Of a DNA stretch of 61,188 nucleotides, positions 23,181 through 31,943 are shown piece by piece. The notes beneath the pieces were generated by a model, which saw only the letters and a list, made by a program, of their open reading frames with translations, made no database searches and had not been told where the DNA came from. Source of the DNA: an uncultured Collinsella sp. (GTDB lineage: Bacteria > Actinomycetota > Coriobacteriia > Coriobacteriales > Coriobacteriaceae); NCBI GenBank assembly GCA_959600835.1, contig CAUGNQ010000006.1:1-61188 (forward strand), read 5' to 3'. Both the position numbers and the translations under genes were made by a program. Every line of letters starts with the position of its first letter. The first letter of the stretch is position 1.

Positions 23181-24215
23181 ATGCAACTGGCGAATATCGT
23201 ACGCGAGCGCTGGAAGGGTGTCTTGTTCTGCCTGATCATCGCTATCCCCGCAACGCTGCTCGGCAAACAGATTGAGGTGGTCGGTGGGCCGGTATTCGCC
23301 ATCCTCTTCGGCATGGTTCTGGCGCTCGTCTTTCCCAAGAATCGCCGCGAACAGCTCGCCGTCGGTGTCACCTATACGTCTAAAAAAGTCTTGCAGTACG
23401 CGGTTATCCTGCTTGGCTTTGGCATGAACCTCTCCCAGATTCTGTCCAAGGGCGCCCAGTCGCTACCGATTATCGTGGCGACAATCTCGACCTCGCTTGT
23501 CATCGCCTTTGTGCTCTGCCGCGTTATGAACGTGCCGAGCAAGATCGCGACGCTTGTGGGCGTGGGCTCGTCAATTTGCGGCGGTTCTGCCATCGCCGCG
23601 ACCGCGCCCGTCATCGATGCCGACGATCGCGAGATTGCCCAGGCTATTTCGGTCATCTTCCTGTTTAACGTTATCGCGGCGCTCGTGTTTCCGACGCTCG
23701 GCGGTATGCTCGGGCTGACCAACGAGGGCTTTGGCCTGTTTGCCGGCACCGCCATCAACGACACCTCGTCCGTAACGGCTGCAGCGAGCGCTTGGGACAG
23801 CATGCATCCCGGCGCCAATGTGCTCGAGAGCGCCACGGTGGTCAAGCTCACCAGGACGCTGGCCATTATTCCCATCACGTTGGTCCTCGCATGCTGGCAG
23901 ATGCATCTGGCGCGCAAGGCCGGCGGCGACGCCAAAAGCACGTTCTCGCTTAAACGCGCGTTTCCCATGTTTGTGCTGTTCTTTGTGCTGGCGAGCGTAA
24001 TCACCACGGTGCTTCAGCTTCCCGTGTCCATCACGGCGCCCATCAAGGAGCTGTCGAAGTTCTTTATCGTGATGGCCATGGCGGCTATTGGCTTTAATAC
24101 CGATATCGTCGAGCTGGTCAAAAAGGGCGGCAAGCCCATCGCGCTGGGCTTTTGCTGCTGGATTGGCATTGCGTGCATGAGTTTGGGAATGCAGCACGTG
24201 CTGGGAATCTGGTAG
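23181..24215 (+). CDS. YeiH/UPF0324-family membrane protein (putative sulfate exporter family)
   Basis: The 344-residue polytopic membrane protein has about nine to ten hydrophobic segments. Family blocks are VFAILFGMVLALVFP, LQYAVILLGFGMNLSQI, GVGSSICGGSAIAATAPVIDADD, FAGTAINDTSSVTAAAS and the C-terminal MAMAAIGFNTDI. These correspond to the YeiH family, which is annotated as putative sulfate exporters on limited evidence. AAGGA lies 8 nt before the ATG. It is transcribed divergently from the FCD-type GntR regulator, the usual layout for a regulator and its transporter target. Confidence 0.88.
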   Translation: MQLANIVRERWKGVLFCLIIAIPATLLGKQIEVVGGPVFAILFGMVLALVFPKNRREQLAVGVTYTSKKVLQYAVILLGFGMNLSQILSKGAQSLPIIVATISTSLVIAFVLCRVMNVPSKIATLVGVGSSICGGSAIAATAPVIDADDREIAQAISVIFLFNVIAALVFPTLGGMLGLTNEGFGLFAGTAINDTSSVTAAASAWDSMHPGANVLESATVVKLTRTLAIIPITLVLACWQMHLARKAGGDAKSTFSLKRAFPMFVLFFVLASVITTVLQLPVSITAPIKELSKFFIVMAMAAIGFNTDIVELVKKGGKPIALGFCCWIGIACMSLGMQHVLGIW

Positions 24216-24274
24216 AGAAGTAGCTTATTCGCGTGCTGGTTGCTGGTTGCTGGTGAGCGCAAGCCTGCGGTGGA

Positions 24275-24339
24275 GCGATAGGAGCTCTTGCGGGTATGGC
24301 TTGTCCGCAGGTTTATAAGTCCCGAAGAGCTCTTATCGC
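24275..24339. repeat. long imperfect hairpin upstream of the Fis-type regulator
   Basis: GCGATAGGAGCTCTTGCGGG (24275-24294) pairs with 24321-24339 (one mismatch and one bulge), and further pairing extends outward. The loop is 26 nt. It lies in the 273-bp gap 24216-24488, which otherwise holds a short repeated GCTGGTTGCTGGTTGCTGG tract (24242-24260) and no gene. It may terminate the YeiH gene or belong to the large-hairpin elements described in the findings. Confidence 0.6.
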
Positions 24340-24488
24340 CCCGCCAGGATGGCGATGCGGGGCAACACCTATACTCGCAGGACGGCGCTTTCTGCCCTAT
24401 AGTGTTTGGTGAGCAATATCGTTCAATTTTGAAACACTCGGTCGTGCGACCGTCGGCGGTTGCACGTCGCCGCGGACAGGGGCAAATC

Positions 24489-25706
24489 ATGGATAGCGAT
24501 GCCAAGCTGAACATCTTGACCGAGGCCCTGGCTGCTGCCGGGGCCTCGGCATTGGCAATCGATGCGCGTGGGGACGTCGCGATTTCGACCATGAATGACG
24601 CGGCGCTTGAGCGGGATGTGGCGGCTTTTGTCGCTGAGCGCCTCGACCGTATAGGAGACGGCGCGCGTCTGGTTATGGGGCGTGCGGGTACGCGCCTGAG
24701 CCTGACCGTTCGCCCCACCGACAAAGAAGGCGGGGGCCTTTGGGTCGTCGTGGTCCGCGAGGTACGCGGCGCCGCGGCACATGCGGGCATCGAGTGGCTC
24801 AACGCCGACGAAGTTGAGGCCCGCTACGAATCGAGCGCGTACGGCATCGTTGAGGGGGCGGCCTCGGTAGCTGCGCCGGTCGCCGAGAGCTACGCGCGCG
24901 GTGTGCCCCTTATGCTCGAGGGCGAGCTGGGGGCGGGTCAGGTCGAGATAGCCAAGCGCCTCTATCTGGACGGTCCTTTTGCCGATCAACCCTTTGTTGC
25001 CGTTGCGCTCGATGAGCTTACCGATCGCGGTTGGCGCCACGTGCTCAAAAGCGCCGAATCGCCGTTGTTCCAAACGGGGCTGACACTTTGCATTGCGGGC
25101 TGGAATGCGGTTGGCCCCCAGCGCCTTCGCGAGCTCGTTTCCACGATGGCCGACACCGCGTTGGCGACGCGCTGCCATGTGGTGCTGACGGCGAATGACA
25201 TGCCGGGCGGCAGCGAAAGTGATCAAGCCGCCTTTGTGACCGAGCGCTTCGCCTGTGCGGTGAGCGTGGCGCCGGCAATCGTCGAGCAGGGAGCCGCGTC
25301 GACGAAGGTTGCGCGCTATTTGGAATATCTCGCTGGTGCATTTGGGACGGCAGCGCCCACGCTGTCTGCCGCGGCGACGAAGGCGCTCGATGCTTACCGC
25401 TGGCCGCGCAACTATCTGCAGCTCCGCGAGGTCTCGGAACGACTGTATATATTGGTGGGGACGGGCACGGTGGATCGCGCTGTGGCGGAGGAAGTGCTAG
25501 CCCAAGAGGACGTGATTAAGACCGCAACCTTTGGCGCCCCGACACTCGAAAGCGACCTGTATATCCTGCGACCGTTGGCCGATACCGAGCGAGATATCGC
25601 GCATCTGGTTGTAGATCATCTCCACGGCAACCGAACCCGTGCGGCGGAGGTGCTGGGCATAAGCCGAACAACGCTGTGGCGCTTGCTGAAGGACGATGAC
25701 CGTTGA
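24489..25706 (+). CDS. Fis-type transcriptional regulator with degenerate AAA+ domain
   Basis: The 405-residue protein has the layout of a bacterial enhancer-binding protein. An N-terminal sensory part (1-110) is followed by a central AAA+-like domain (about 115-340) and a C-terminal Fis-type helix-turn-helix (HLHGNRTRAAEVLGISRTTLWRLLKDD, about 377-403). The central domain lacks key residues. The Walker A position reads GELGAGQ (145-151) with glutamine in place of lysine, and no GAFTGA loop for sigma-54 contact is present. It probably cannot hydrolyse ATP or activate sigma-54 and would act as an ordinary DNA-binding regulator. ACAGGGG lies 6 nt before the ATG at 24489. Its target is not evident. 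Confidence 0.8.
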   Translation: MDSDAKLNILTEALAAAGASALAIDARGDVAISTMNDAALERDVAAFVAERLDRIGDGARLVMGRAGTRLSLTVRPTDKEGGGLWVVVVREVRGAAAHAGIEWLNADEVEARYESSAYGIVEGAASVAAPVAESYARGVPLMLEGELGAGQVEIAKRLYLDGPFADQPFVAVALDELTDRGWRHVLKSAESPLFQTGLTLCIAGWNAVGPQRLRELVSTMADTALATRCHVVLTANDMPGGSESDQAAFVTERFACAVSVAPAIVEQGAASTKVARYLEYLAGAFGTAAPTLSAAATKALDAYRWPRNYLQLREVSERLYILVGTGTVDRAVAEEVLAQEDVIKTATFGAPTLESDLYILRPLADTERDIAHLVVDHLHGNRTRAAEVLGISRTTLWRLLKDDDR

Positions 25707-25790
25707 GCGAGGCGCCCGTGACCGCGCGCGACGCGTGTGCTACAGTCCAAAGCGTTATTGTTTCGATTTGGTTACGGCGTGCGGGGGCGT

Positions 25791-26366
25791 ATGGCTGAGA
25801 CTACAAAACCGAGCCGCAGAAGGCGGAGCGCCGCACCGGTCAACCGACGCACGACATCGGTGACGTGGGGCAAACACGCCTCGGGGTTTGATGGTTCGTT
25901 CAAGCGCACTAAATACGGCTATCCTTCGACAGGTGCCCGCTTGGCAATGCAGGCAGAGTCCTCGCTGTGGGACCGCAAACGCGTGGTGGGCTCAAAGCTC
26001 AAGCACGACGGCACGCTCGGCTACATCAGCCGCGGGGCGGCTCGTCGCAGCGGACTCAATCCGGCTGGTTGGCATCGTTATGTTCCGATCGCGGTCGTCG
26101 TTGCAGTGATCGTCATCGCACTCGCTGCGCTTGGCTACGCCGGCGGCGGTGCCAACTTGGACGCGATGTTTAAATCGCCCGAGCTCGCGCATGCAGGCAC
26201 AGAAATTGTCGAGGGCGCTCAGACCCAGACGGGCGTCGCGCCCCAGCGCGGTATCGTTGCGGCGGCCTCTACCATCGCCGACGCTCAAAAGGACGAGGAC
26301 GAACAGGGCGACGGTGCCGAAACGACTCAAACGAACGAAACGACGACAACTCCACCGGCAAGATAA
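25791..26366 (+). CDS. hypothetical single-pass membrane protein
   Basis: The 191-residue protein is not from a family I recognise. A strongly basic N-terminus (KPSRRRRSAAPVNRR) leads to a soluble segment with GYISRGAARRSGLNPAGWHRY. One transmembrane helix (about 99-122, YVPIAVVVAVIVIALAALGYA) follows, then an acidic, threonine-rich tail (DAQKDEDEQGDGAETTQTNETTTTPP). The topology is probably N-in, C-out. The frame opens at 25737, but I choose the ATG at 25791, with GCGGGGG about 5 nt upstream. The gap to the upstream regulator is short (84 bp), so they may be cotranscribed. Confidence 0.65.
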   Translation: MAETTKPSRRRRSAAPVNRRTTSVTWGKHASGFDGSFKRTKYGYPSTGARLAMQAESSLWDRKRVVGSKLKHDGTLGYISRGAARRSGLNPAGWHRYVPIAVVVAVIVIALAALGYAGGGANLDAMFKSPELAHAGTEIVEGAQTQTGVAPQRGIVAAASTIADAQKDEDEQGDGAETTQTNETTTTPPAR

Positions 26367-26375
26367 GTTGCGAGT

Positions 26376-26414
26376 GGGGTGGCTAAAATAGCCCCGTCCC
26401 AAATTAGCTACCCC
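26376..26414. repeat. REP-like palindrome, GGGACGGGGC type
   Basis: GGGGTGGCTAA and TTAGCTACCCC (one mismatch) flank AATAGCCCCGTCCCAAA. Twenty bases, AGCCCCGTCCCAAATTAGCT, recur exactly at 38866-38885. It lies 10 bp after a stop codon and 15 bp before the end of the minus-strand nitroreductase gene. Confidence 0.8.
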
Positions 26415-26429
26415 TATGACGCTCCTGGG

Positions 26430-26951
26430 TTACCTTACGTAGACGACGTTGTCGCGGCGGGGTTTGGGCTCGGGTAGCGTGTCTTCGGCATAGCCCAGAA
26501 TGCAGTGACCGACGCCGCGCAGGCTGCCGTCGGCGGGCAGGCCCCAGCTGGCCAGCAGCTCCAGGCCCTCGGGCGAGTCAAAGACCTCATGCGCGCGGTG
26601 AATCCAGCATGAGTCGACACCCAGTGCATAGGCGGCGTTGAGCAGGTTGCCCATGGCGAGCGATCCGTCTTCCAGGTGCGTGGGCACGCTGCGGTCGACC
26701 AGTACCACCACAACGGTCTTGGCGCCATAGAAGGGGTCGCTGTTGCTGCCCATGACCTGTGCGTTGAGCTGTGAGAGGCGCTCAACGGTCGTGGGGTCGG
26801 TGACGGCGACAAACGTCACCGGCTGGCGCCCCATGCCACTGGGTGCATACTGGCCGGCCTCGATAATGCGTGCGAGCTTTTCGGCCTCGACGGGACGATC
26901 ACTGTATTTGCGGCAGCTGCGGCGGTGGATGAGTGCTTCGATAGTCTCCAT
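26430..26951 (-). CDS. nitroreductase-family FMN oxidoreductase
   Basis: The 173-residue protein has the nitroreductase fold: METIEALIHRRSCRKYSDRPV with the RRS/R FMN-phosphate contacts, AGQYAPSGMGRQP, the central SLAMGNLLNAAYALGVDSCWIHR helix and the C-terminal GHCILGYAEDTLPEPKPRR. It should bind FMN and reduce small substrates with NAD(P)H as a dimer; the substrate is unknown. GGAG 6 nt before the ATG at 26951 decides the start against a longer frame to 27047. It is monocistronic. Confidence 0.9.
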   Translation of the reverse strand: METIEALIHRRSCRKYSDRPVEAEKLARIIEAGQYAPSGMGRQPVTFVAVTDPTTVERLSQLNAQVMGSNSDPFYGAKTVVVVLVDRSVPTHLEDGSLAMGNLLNAAYALGVDSCWIHRAHEVFDSPEGLELLASWGLPADGSLRGVGHCILGYAEDTLPEPKPRRDNVVYVR

Positions 26952-27107
26952 GGTGTCTCCTTGCGGTGGCGTTGCAGATGCCCCGTTCATACCCGTCGGG
27001 CTCAAACGATAGACGGTCAATTGCCCGGCCAAAAGGGTAGATCCCAATTGGGAAAGTAGGTTTGCATAAAAGTACCTTCAGAATGTGACAAACAAATGGG
27101 ATGGTTA

Positions 27108-27119
27108 AACGTTTTATCC
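27108..27119 (+). promoter_or_regulatory. AACGTTTTATCC motif shared with the ilvE upstream region
   Basis: The 13-mer AAACGTTTTATCC (27107-27119) recurs at 33736-33748 upstream of ilvE. Both copies lie 130-190 bp before a start codon on the same strand. The gap 26952-27245 holds no other gene. The significance is unknown. Confidence 0.25.
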
Positions 27120-27245
27120 CGTCTACCCTGCGGTTTTTTACCACTTGCCTAAATGACGAACGCATAACCTCTGATAAAGGTTTTACTAAAGGAGTACCAA
27201 CGTTTATCAATGCGCCGTGGTGGCGCCGGGCCAGGAGGTAACATC

Positions 27246-27536
27246 ATGTTCCAGGCTGGAGATGTCGTCGAGACTGACTTCGAAGGATTTCTGAAGCTGC
27301 TGCGTTCCAAGACGCGCGCTTTTGTGACGATTGACGATCACGAGTACTACATCACGCACACCGATGGCTATTGGCGTGTTCAGGATTGCGAGGCCCTCAA
27401 CGACAAGGGCCACTTTACTGACTGCTCCGAGCTGGTCAACACGGTCTGCGAGGTCGTCGAGCTGCCGTGGATTGCCGGCAAGAGCCTGCATGACAGCTTC
27501 TCGGGCGCTACGGTCTATGAGGCCGTCGCCGCTTAA
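27246..27536 (+). CDS. conserved-looking small hypothetical protein
   Basis: The 96-residue acidic, soluble protein has no signal or membrane segment. It reads FQAGDVVETDFEGFLKLLRS, FVTIDDHEYYITHTDGYWRVQDCE, GHFTDCSELVNTVCEVVELPWIAG and a C-terminal SFSGATVYEAVAA. It has four cysteine or histidine-rich spots but no metal motif I can name. An excellent AGGAGG 7 nt before the ATG and its own terminator support it as a real, well-expressed gene. Function unknown; the compact alpha/beta character resembles small conserved proteins of coriobacteria. Confidence 0.8.
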   Translation: MFQAGDVVETDFEGFLKLLRSKTRAFVTIDDHEYYITHTDGYWRVQDCEALNDKGHFTDCSELVNTVCEVVELPWIAGKSLHDSFSGATVYEAVAA

Positions 27537-27562
27537 CGGGCAATAAAACCCGATTTTCACGT

Positions 27563-27593
27563 GACCGCTGGCGCTGCCCCCGCGCCGGCGGTC
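27563..27593 (+). terminator. terminator of the small hypothetical gene
   Basis: GACCGCTGGCGC pairs with GCGCCGGCGGTC (one mismatch) and is followed by TTTTTCT. Confidence 0.9.
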
Positions 27594-27641
27594 TTTTTCT
27601 GCCGATAGGCCATAAAAGTGCAAGCATTTGCGGAGAGCCTG

Positions 27642-27698
27642 TTGACGATAGTCAAAACTCGGACTAATCTAGAGATATAAATTGGTCAAAAATCGGAC
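27642..27698 (+). promoter_or_regulatory. promoter and direct-repeat operator of the marR-ABC operon
   Basis: A -35 box TTGACG (27642-27647) and a -10 box TAATCT (27665-27670) are separated by 17 bp. A direct repeat GTCAAAAmTCGGAC occurs at 27651-27664 (inside the spacer) and 27685-27698 (after the -10). The spacing of 34 bp puts both on the same face roughly three helical turns apart. This is the expected layout for autorepression by the MarR regulator encoded just downstream. Confidence 0.7.
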
Positions 27699-27716
27699 AA
27701 TCGAATGGTGGGATAG

Positions 27717-28217
27717 ATGAATAGTGCGGTTACGCTGGTCGATTTCGACCGGATGCTCAATGGACTCGACCATATCTATTCGGAGTTCTCGCGCACCTGC
27801 GGTCTTTCGGATTGCGCCTATTGGATGCTCGTCGACACCAGCACGGCGGACGGCAGCATCGCCGTGAGTCGGCTGACGAGTGAATGGTTCTATAGCAAGC
27901 AGACCATCAATTCGGCAATCAAGACGCTTAGGGCACGAGGGCTTGCGACGTTGGAGTTTGCCGAGGGCAGTCGTAAGAACAAGGTTGTGCGACTGACCGC
28001 AGAAGGTATGCAGTTTGCCAAGCGCTACGCGTTGCCGGCGCAAAAGGCCGAGCAACAGGCATTCGAGGCGCTCGAGCCGTGGGAACAGCGCGAGATCATG
28101 CGCTTGGTCGGTAAGTTCTCCCATGTTCTTAACGAAGAGTGCGAGGCATTTAAACGGCAAGTGGCCGCCGAGAACGAGGCTGACGATAAGGGCGAGGGGG
28201 AGACATGCGACTCTTAA
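27717..28217 (+). CDS. MarR-family transcriptional regulator
   Basis: The 166-residue protein has the winged-helix MarR fold. Dimerising N- and C-terminal helices surround SDCAYWMLVDTSTADGSIAVSRLTSEWFYSKQTINSAIKTLRARGLATLEF (recognition helix SKQTINSAIKTL) and a wing with EGSRKNKVVRLTAEG. It starts 18 bp after the second copy of a direct repeat that overlaps its promoter, and its last 13 bases overlap the following ABC exporter gene. It is therefore likely a repressor of its own operon that is relieved by a drug-like ligand of the exporter. The ribosome site is GTGGGA/GGAT and modest. Confidence 0.88.
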   Translation: MNSAVTLVDFDRMLNGLDHIYSEFSRTCGLSDCAYWMLVDTSTADGSIAVSRLTSEWFYSKQTINSAIKTLRARGLATLEFAEGSRKNKVVRLTAEGMQFAKRYALPAQKAEQQAFEALEPWEQREIMRLVGKFSHVLNEECEAFKRQVAAENEADDKGEGETCDS

Positions 28218-29941
28218 TGAGGTTTATGAGGCCGTACCGCGGTCTGATCGCGGTGACGCTGCTGGTGCTGTTAGTCGACAACGTCGGTACGCTGCTCGTG
28301 CCCACGATGTTGGCGAACATGGTCAACACGGGCATCACGACGGGCGACGTCGATTACATCTTGCGCAACGGTCTGTACATGCTCATCGCGACCGGCATGG
28401 CCAGCGGTGGTGCGGTGCTGGGCTGTTATCTTTCGGCCCGTCTGGCGGCCAATGTGGCCTGCGACATCCGCAACGCCGTCTACGATAAGTCGCTCGAGCT
28501 GTCCGCCAGCGACTTTGAGCGCTTTGGCACGGGTTCGATGATCACGCGCTCGCTCAACGACATCAACGTGATCCAGCAAGCGATCCTGCAGACGATTCAG
28601 CTGGTGCTGCCGGTACCGTTCTTGGCCGTGGCGGGCATCATCTTTGCCTGGTTTATCGATCCTGCCATGGGCACGCTGCTGGGCGTGGTCGTTGCGATCG
28701 TGCTGGTGGCGGCGGTCTTTACCGTTGCCAACGCCGCGCCGATCTTTATGCGCCTGCAGAGCTTTATCGACCGCATGAACGTGGTGCTGCGCGAGAACAT
28801 CGTGGGCGTGCGCGTCATCCGCGCATTTAACAAGGAGCGCCACGAGGAGCAGCGCCTGGACGAGGTGTTTAGCGATTACGCGGCCAACGCCATCAAGGTC
28901 AACCACCTGTTTGTGGGCCTCGATAGCTCCAGCTTCTTTCTGATGAACATCGCCGAGGTGGCGGTGCTGTGGGTGGGCGGCAACCGCGTGGGCGTCCATG
29001 CCATGCAAATCGGCAGCATCTCGGCCGTGCTGGAGTACGCGATTCTGATCCTGTTCTTTGTGATGATGGCGCAGATGGTGGTGCTGACGCTTCCGCGCGC
29101 CGCGGCGTGCCTCAACCGTGCGCAGCAGGTGCTCGAAATCGAGCCGAGCATTGTGGACGGCAAGGCTACGCTGGGCGACGGGGCGCCTGAGTCCGCAGAC
29201 GGCGCCGACGCGGTGGCCGTGTTCGACCACATGTCGTTCCGTTTTGACGATGCCGACGAGGACACCCTGTGCAACCTGAGTTTTGCCTGCCGCCGTGGAC
29301 AGACGACCGCGATCGTGGGCTCAACGGGCTCGGGCAAGTCAACGGTGGCCAAGCTCTTGCTTCGCTTCCACGATGCCACGAAGGGCGCCATTCGCCTGAA
29401 CGGCGTCGACCTGCGCGACCTTTCGCAAGACGACATCCGCGGGCGTATCGCCTATGTGCCGCAGAAGGCATGGCTGTTCTCGGGTACCGTGGCGAGCAAC
29501 CTGCGCTTTGGTAACGAGGGTGCGACCGAGGCTGACATGCTCCATGCGCTCCAGGTTGCCCAGAGCACCTTTGTACTCGATCAACCGCAGGGGCTCGACA
29601 CTCCGGTGGCGCAGGGCGGTACGAACTTTTCGGGCGGCCAGCGCCAGCGTTTGGCAATCGCCCGCGCACTCATGAAGCGCGCCGACCTGTATATCTTCGA
29701 CGACAGTTTTTCGGCCCTGGACTTTAAGACCGATGCGGCACTGCGCCATGCGCTGCAGGACGAGACGTGCGATGCCGCGGTGCTCATCATCGCCCAGCGC
29801 ATCTCGACTATTTTGCATGCCGATCAGATCGTGGTGCTCAAGGACGGCGAGATCGTGGGCCTGGGCACGCACGACGAGCTCATGGAAACCTGCGAGGTGT
29901 ACCGCGCTATCGCGGAATCGCAGATGAAGGGAGGTGAGTAG
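28205..29941 (+). CDS. ABC exporter half-transporter, degenerate-site subunit
   Basis: The 578-residue protein has an N-terminal type-1 exporter membrane domain with six helices, then an ATPase domain. Walker A GSTGSGKST is at 372-380, signature FSGGQRQRLAIARAL is intact, but Walker B ends IFDDSFSALD (D499, D500), so aspartate replaces the catalytic glutamate. That substitution is the hallmark of the degenerate subunit in heterodimeric exporters such as TM287/288 and LmrCD. The partner with an intact glutamate follows at once. The pair likely exports drugs, lipids or peptides. The start overlaps the end of marR by 13 bases. Confidence 0.93.
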   Translation: MRLLMRFMRPYRGLIAVTLLVLLVDNVGTLLVPTMLANMVNTGITTGDVDYILRNGLYMLIATGMASGGAVLGCYLSARLAANVACDIRNAVYDKSLELSASDFERFGTGSMITRSLNDINVIQQAILQTIQLVLPVPFLAVAGIIFAWFIDPAMGTLLGVVVAIVLVAAVFTVANAAPIFMRLQSFIDRMNVVLRENIVGVRVIRAFNKERHEEQRLDEVFSDYAANAIKVNHLFVGLDSSSFFLMNIAEVAVLWVGGNRVGVHAMQIGSISAVLEYAILILFFVMMAQMVVLTLPRAAACLNRAQQVLEIEPSIVDGKATLGDGAPESADGADAVAVFDHMSFRFDDADEDTLCNLSFACRRGQTTAIVGSTGSGKSTVAKLLLRFHDATKGAIRLNGVDLRDLSQDDIRGRIAYVPQKAWLFSGTVASNLRFGNEGATEADMLHALQVAQSTFVLDQPQGLDTPVAQGGTNFSGGQRQRLAIARALMKRADLYIFDDSFSALDFKTDAALRHALQDETCDAAVLIIAQRISTILHADQIVVLKDGEIVGLGTHDELMETCEVYRAIAESQMKGGE

Positions 29942-29942
29942 C

Positions 29943-31943
29943 ATGACCGAGGAGCTCAAGAAGCAGGGCATCGCCGATGACGCCGCGGTTGCAGAGACAG
30001 TCGAGGAGACGGGCGCCACGCCCGGCCTGGACGAAGCCGCCAAGGCGGCGGAGCGCGAGGCTCGCTGCCAGGCGCTCTACGAGGAAAACGAGCGCGCCGA
30101 GGACGAGCGCGCCCGCGCCGAGGCAGAGCGCATGCGCGATGTTGACGACGAGGACGAGGACGAGACGCCCCGCGACACCTGGGCGACGGTGCGCCGCCTG
30201 TGGAGCGAGGCCGCCGGCGACCATTGGCGTTTCTATATCGTGTTCGCGAGCATCGTGTTCTATGCCATCTTTAACACCGCGGCGCCGGCCTACAGCGCCC
30301 GCGTGATCGATGAACTGTGGGGGCACATGAAGGTGGCGTTTGCCAACAACACTACCTTCAGCATTACCTGGGAGAACTGCGGCAGGACCATCTTCATCTA
30401 CTTTATGATCTGGACCGCCGCCGCCTCGTTCTACGCACTCCAGAGCTTTTTGATGTCGAGCGTTGCCGAGCGTCTCAACCTGCGTCTACGCAACCGCATC
30501 GCACAAAAGCTCAACCGTCTGCCGCTTGCCTACTTTGACGCGCATCGTCCCGGCGAGGTCGTCAGCCGTGCGACCAACGACTTGGACAAGATGTCCGAGA
30601 GCATGCAGCGCGGACTGCTGCAGTTGCTGGTGTCGATCGGTACCGTGGTGGGCGCCGTGAGCGTGATGTTCGTGTTTAGCGTGCCGCTCACGCTCGTCTT
30701 TTTGTTCTTTACGGCGCTTTCGCTGCTGGTGACGAAGGTCGTGTCGCGCCGCACGCACGATGTGACGGGCGAGCGCCAGGAGTGGGTGTCCAAGATTACG
30801 AGCGCGGTCGAGGAAGGCTACTCGGGCCGTCTGGTGATCCGTGCGTTTAACCGCGAGCGCCAGAGCTCTGCCGAGGTACACGAGGCTTCGAAGGAGCTGG
30901 CGCGCGTGAGCACCAAGGCCGACTTTATGATTAACGCCGTCGGCCCTGCGGTGCGCTTTATCGGCCGTTTGGCGCAGATCGTGATTGCGCTGGTGGGCTG
31001 CAGCATGCTGGTTGCCGGGCATATGACCGTCGGCGTGTTCCAGGCGTTCTTCCAGTTTATCTACGAGGCGTCCGAACCCATGACGCAGTTGTCGTTTACC
31101 TTTAACTCGCTGCAGAGCGCGCTGGCGAGCGCAGAGCGCGTGTTCGACCTGCTCGATGAGCCCGAGATGGAGGCCGATCCGCAGTCGGGCGAGGCTGCCA
31201 AGCTGCCGGGCAAGGTGGAGGGCCGCGTCGCTTTTGAGCACGTGCGCTTTGGCTATGCGCCCGACAAGCCGCTCATGCGCGACGTGTCGTTTGCCGCCGA
31301 GCCGGGTCAGAAGATCGCCGTGGTGGGAACCACGGGTGCGGGTAAGACCACGCTCATCAATCTGCTCATGCGCTTCTACGAGATCGACGGCGGCCGCATT
31401 ACCCTCGACGGCGTGGATACGAGTCGTATGGCTCGCGGCGAGCTGCGCCAGCAGTTTGGCATGGTGTTGCAGGACGCCTGGCTGTTCGATGGCACCATTG
31501 CCGAGAACATCGCCTATGGCTGTCCCGAGGCGACGCGCGAGGAGATTGTTGCGGCCGCTCGCGCCGCGCAGGTCGATTTCTTTGTGCGCACCATGCCGCA
31601 GGGCTACGACACGCGGGTGGCCAACGATGCCGAAAGCATCAGCCAGGGCCAGCGTCAGCTGCTAACCATCGCACGCGTGCTGCTCAACAACCCGGCGATT
31701 CTCATCCTGGACGAGGCGACCTCAAGTGTGGACACGCGCACCGAGCTTGCTATCGGCCGCGCCATGGACGCGCTCATGCGCGGGCGCACGAGCTTTGTGA
31801 TCGCGCATCGCCTGTCGACGATCGTGGACGCCGACCTGATCTTGGTCATGGACCACGGCAATATCATCGAGCAGGGTACGCACAAGGAACTGCTGGCTGC
31901 CGAGGGTGCTTACGCCGACCTCTATCTGAGTCAGTTCGCATAA
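29943..31943 (+). CDS. ABC exporter half-transporter, catalytic subunit
   Basis: The 666-residue partner has an acidic, charged N-terminal extension of about 75 residues (KAAEREARCQALYEENERAE), then six membrane helices and the ATPase domain. Walker A GTTGAGKTT is at 462-470, the signature reads ISQGQRQLLTIAR, and Walker B is ILILDEATSSVD with D590 and catalytic E591. The signature serine-glycine-glycine is altered to SQG. In heterodimers the signature of this subunit completes the degenerate site, which fits. GGGAGG precedes the ATG at 29943, one base after the previous stop codon. A REP-like palindrome overlaps its stop codon. Confidence 0.93.
   Translation: MTEELKKQGIADDAAVAETVEETGATPGLDEAAKAAEREARCQALYEENERAEDERARAEAERMRDVDDEDEDETPRDTWATVRRLWSEAAGDHWRFYIVFASIVFYAIFNTAAPAYSARVIDELWGHMKVAFANNTTFSITWENCGRTIFIYFMIWTAAASFYALQSFLMSSVAERLNLRLRNRIAQKLNRLPLAYFDAHRPGEVVSRATNDLDKMSESMQRGLLQLLVSIGTVVGAVSVMFVFSVPLTLVFLFFTALSLLVTKVVSRRTHDVTGERQEWVSKITSAVEEGYSGRLVIRAFNRERQSSAEVHEASKELARVSTKADFMINAVGPAVRFIGRLAQIVIALVGCSMLVAGHMTVGVFQAFFQFIYEASEPMTQLSFTFNSLQSALASAERVFDLLDEPEMEADPQSGEAAKLPGKVEGRVAFEHVRFGYAPDKPLMRDVSFAAEPGQKIAVVGTTGAGKTTLINLLMRFYEIDGGRITLDGVDTSRMARGELRQQFGMVLQDAWLFDGTIAENIAYGCPEATREEIVAAARAAQVDFFVRTMPQGYDTRVANDAESISQGQRQLLTIARVLLNNPAILILDEATSSVDTRTELAIGRAMDALMRGRTSFVIAHRLSTIVDADLILVMDHGNIIEQGTHKELLAAEGAYADLYLSQFA

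Noticed and set aside
24216..24488. Sigma-54 promoter near the Fis-type regulator
   Set aside because: No GG-N10-GC element with the right context is convincing, and the regulator lacks the residues needed to act on sigma-54.
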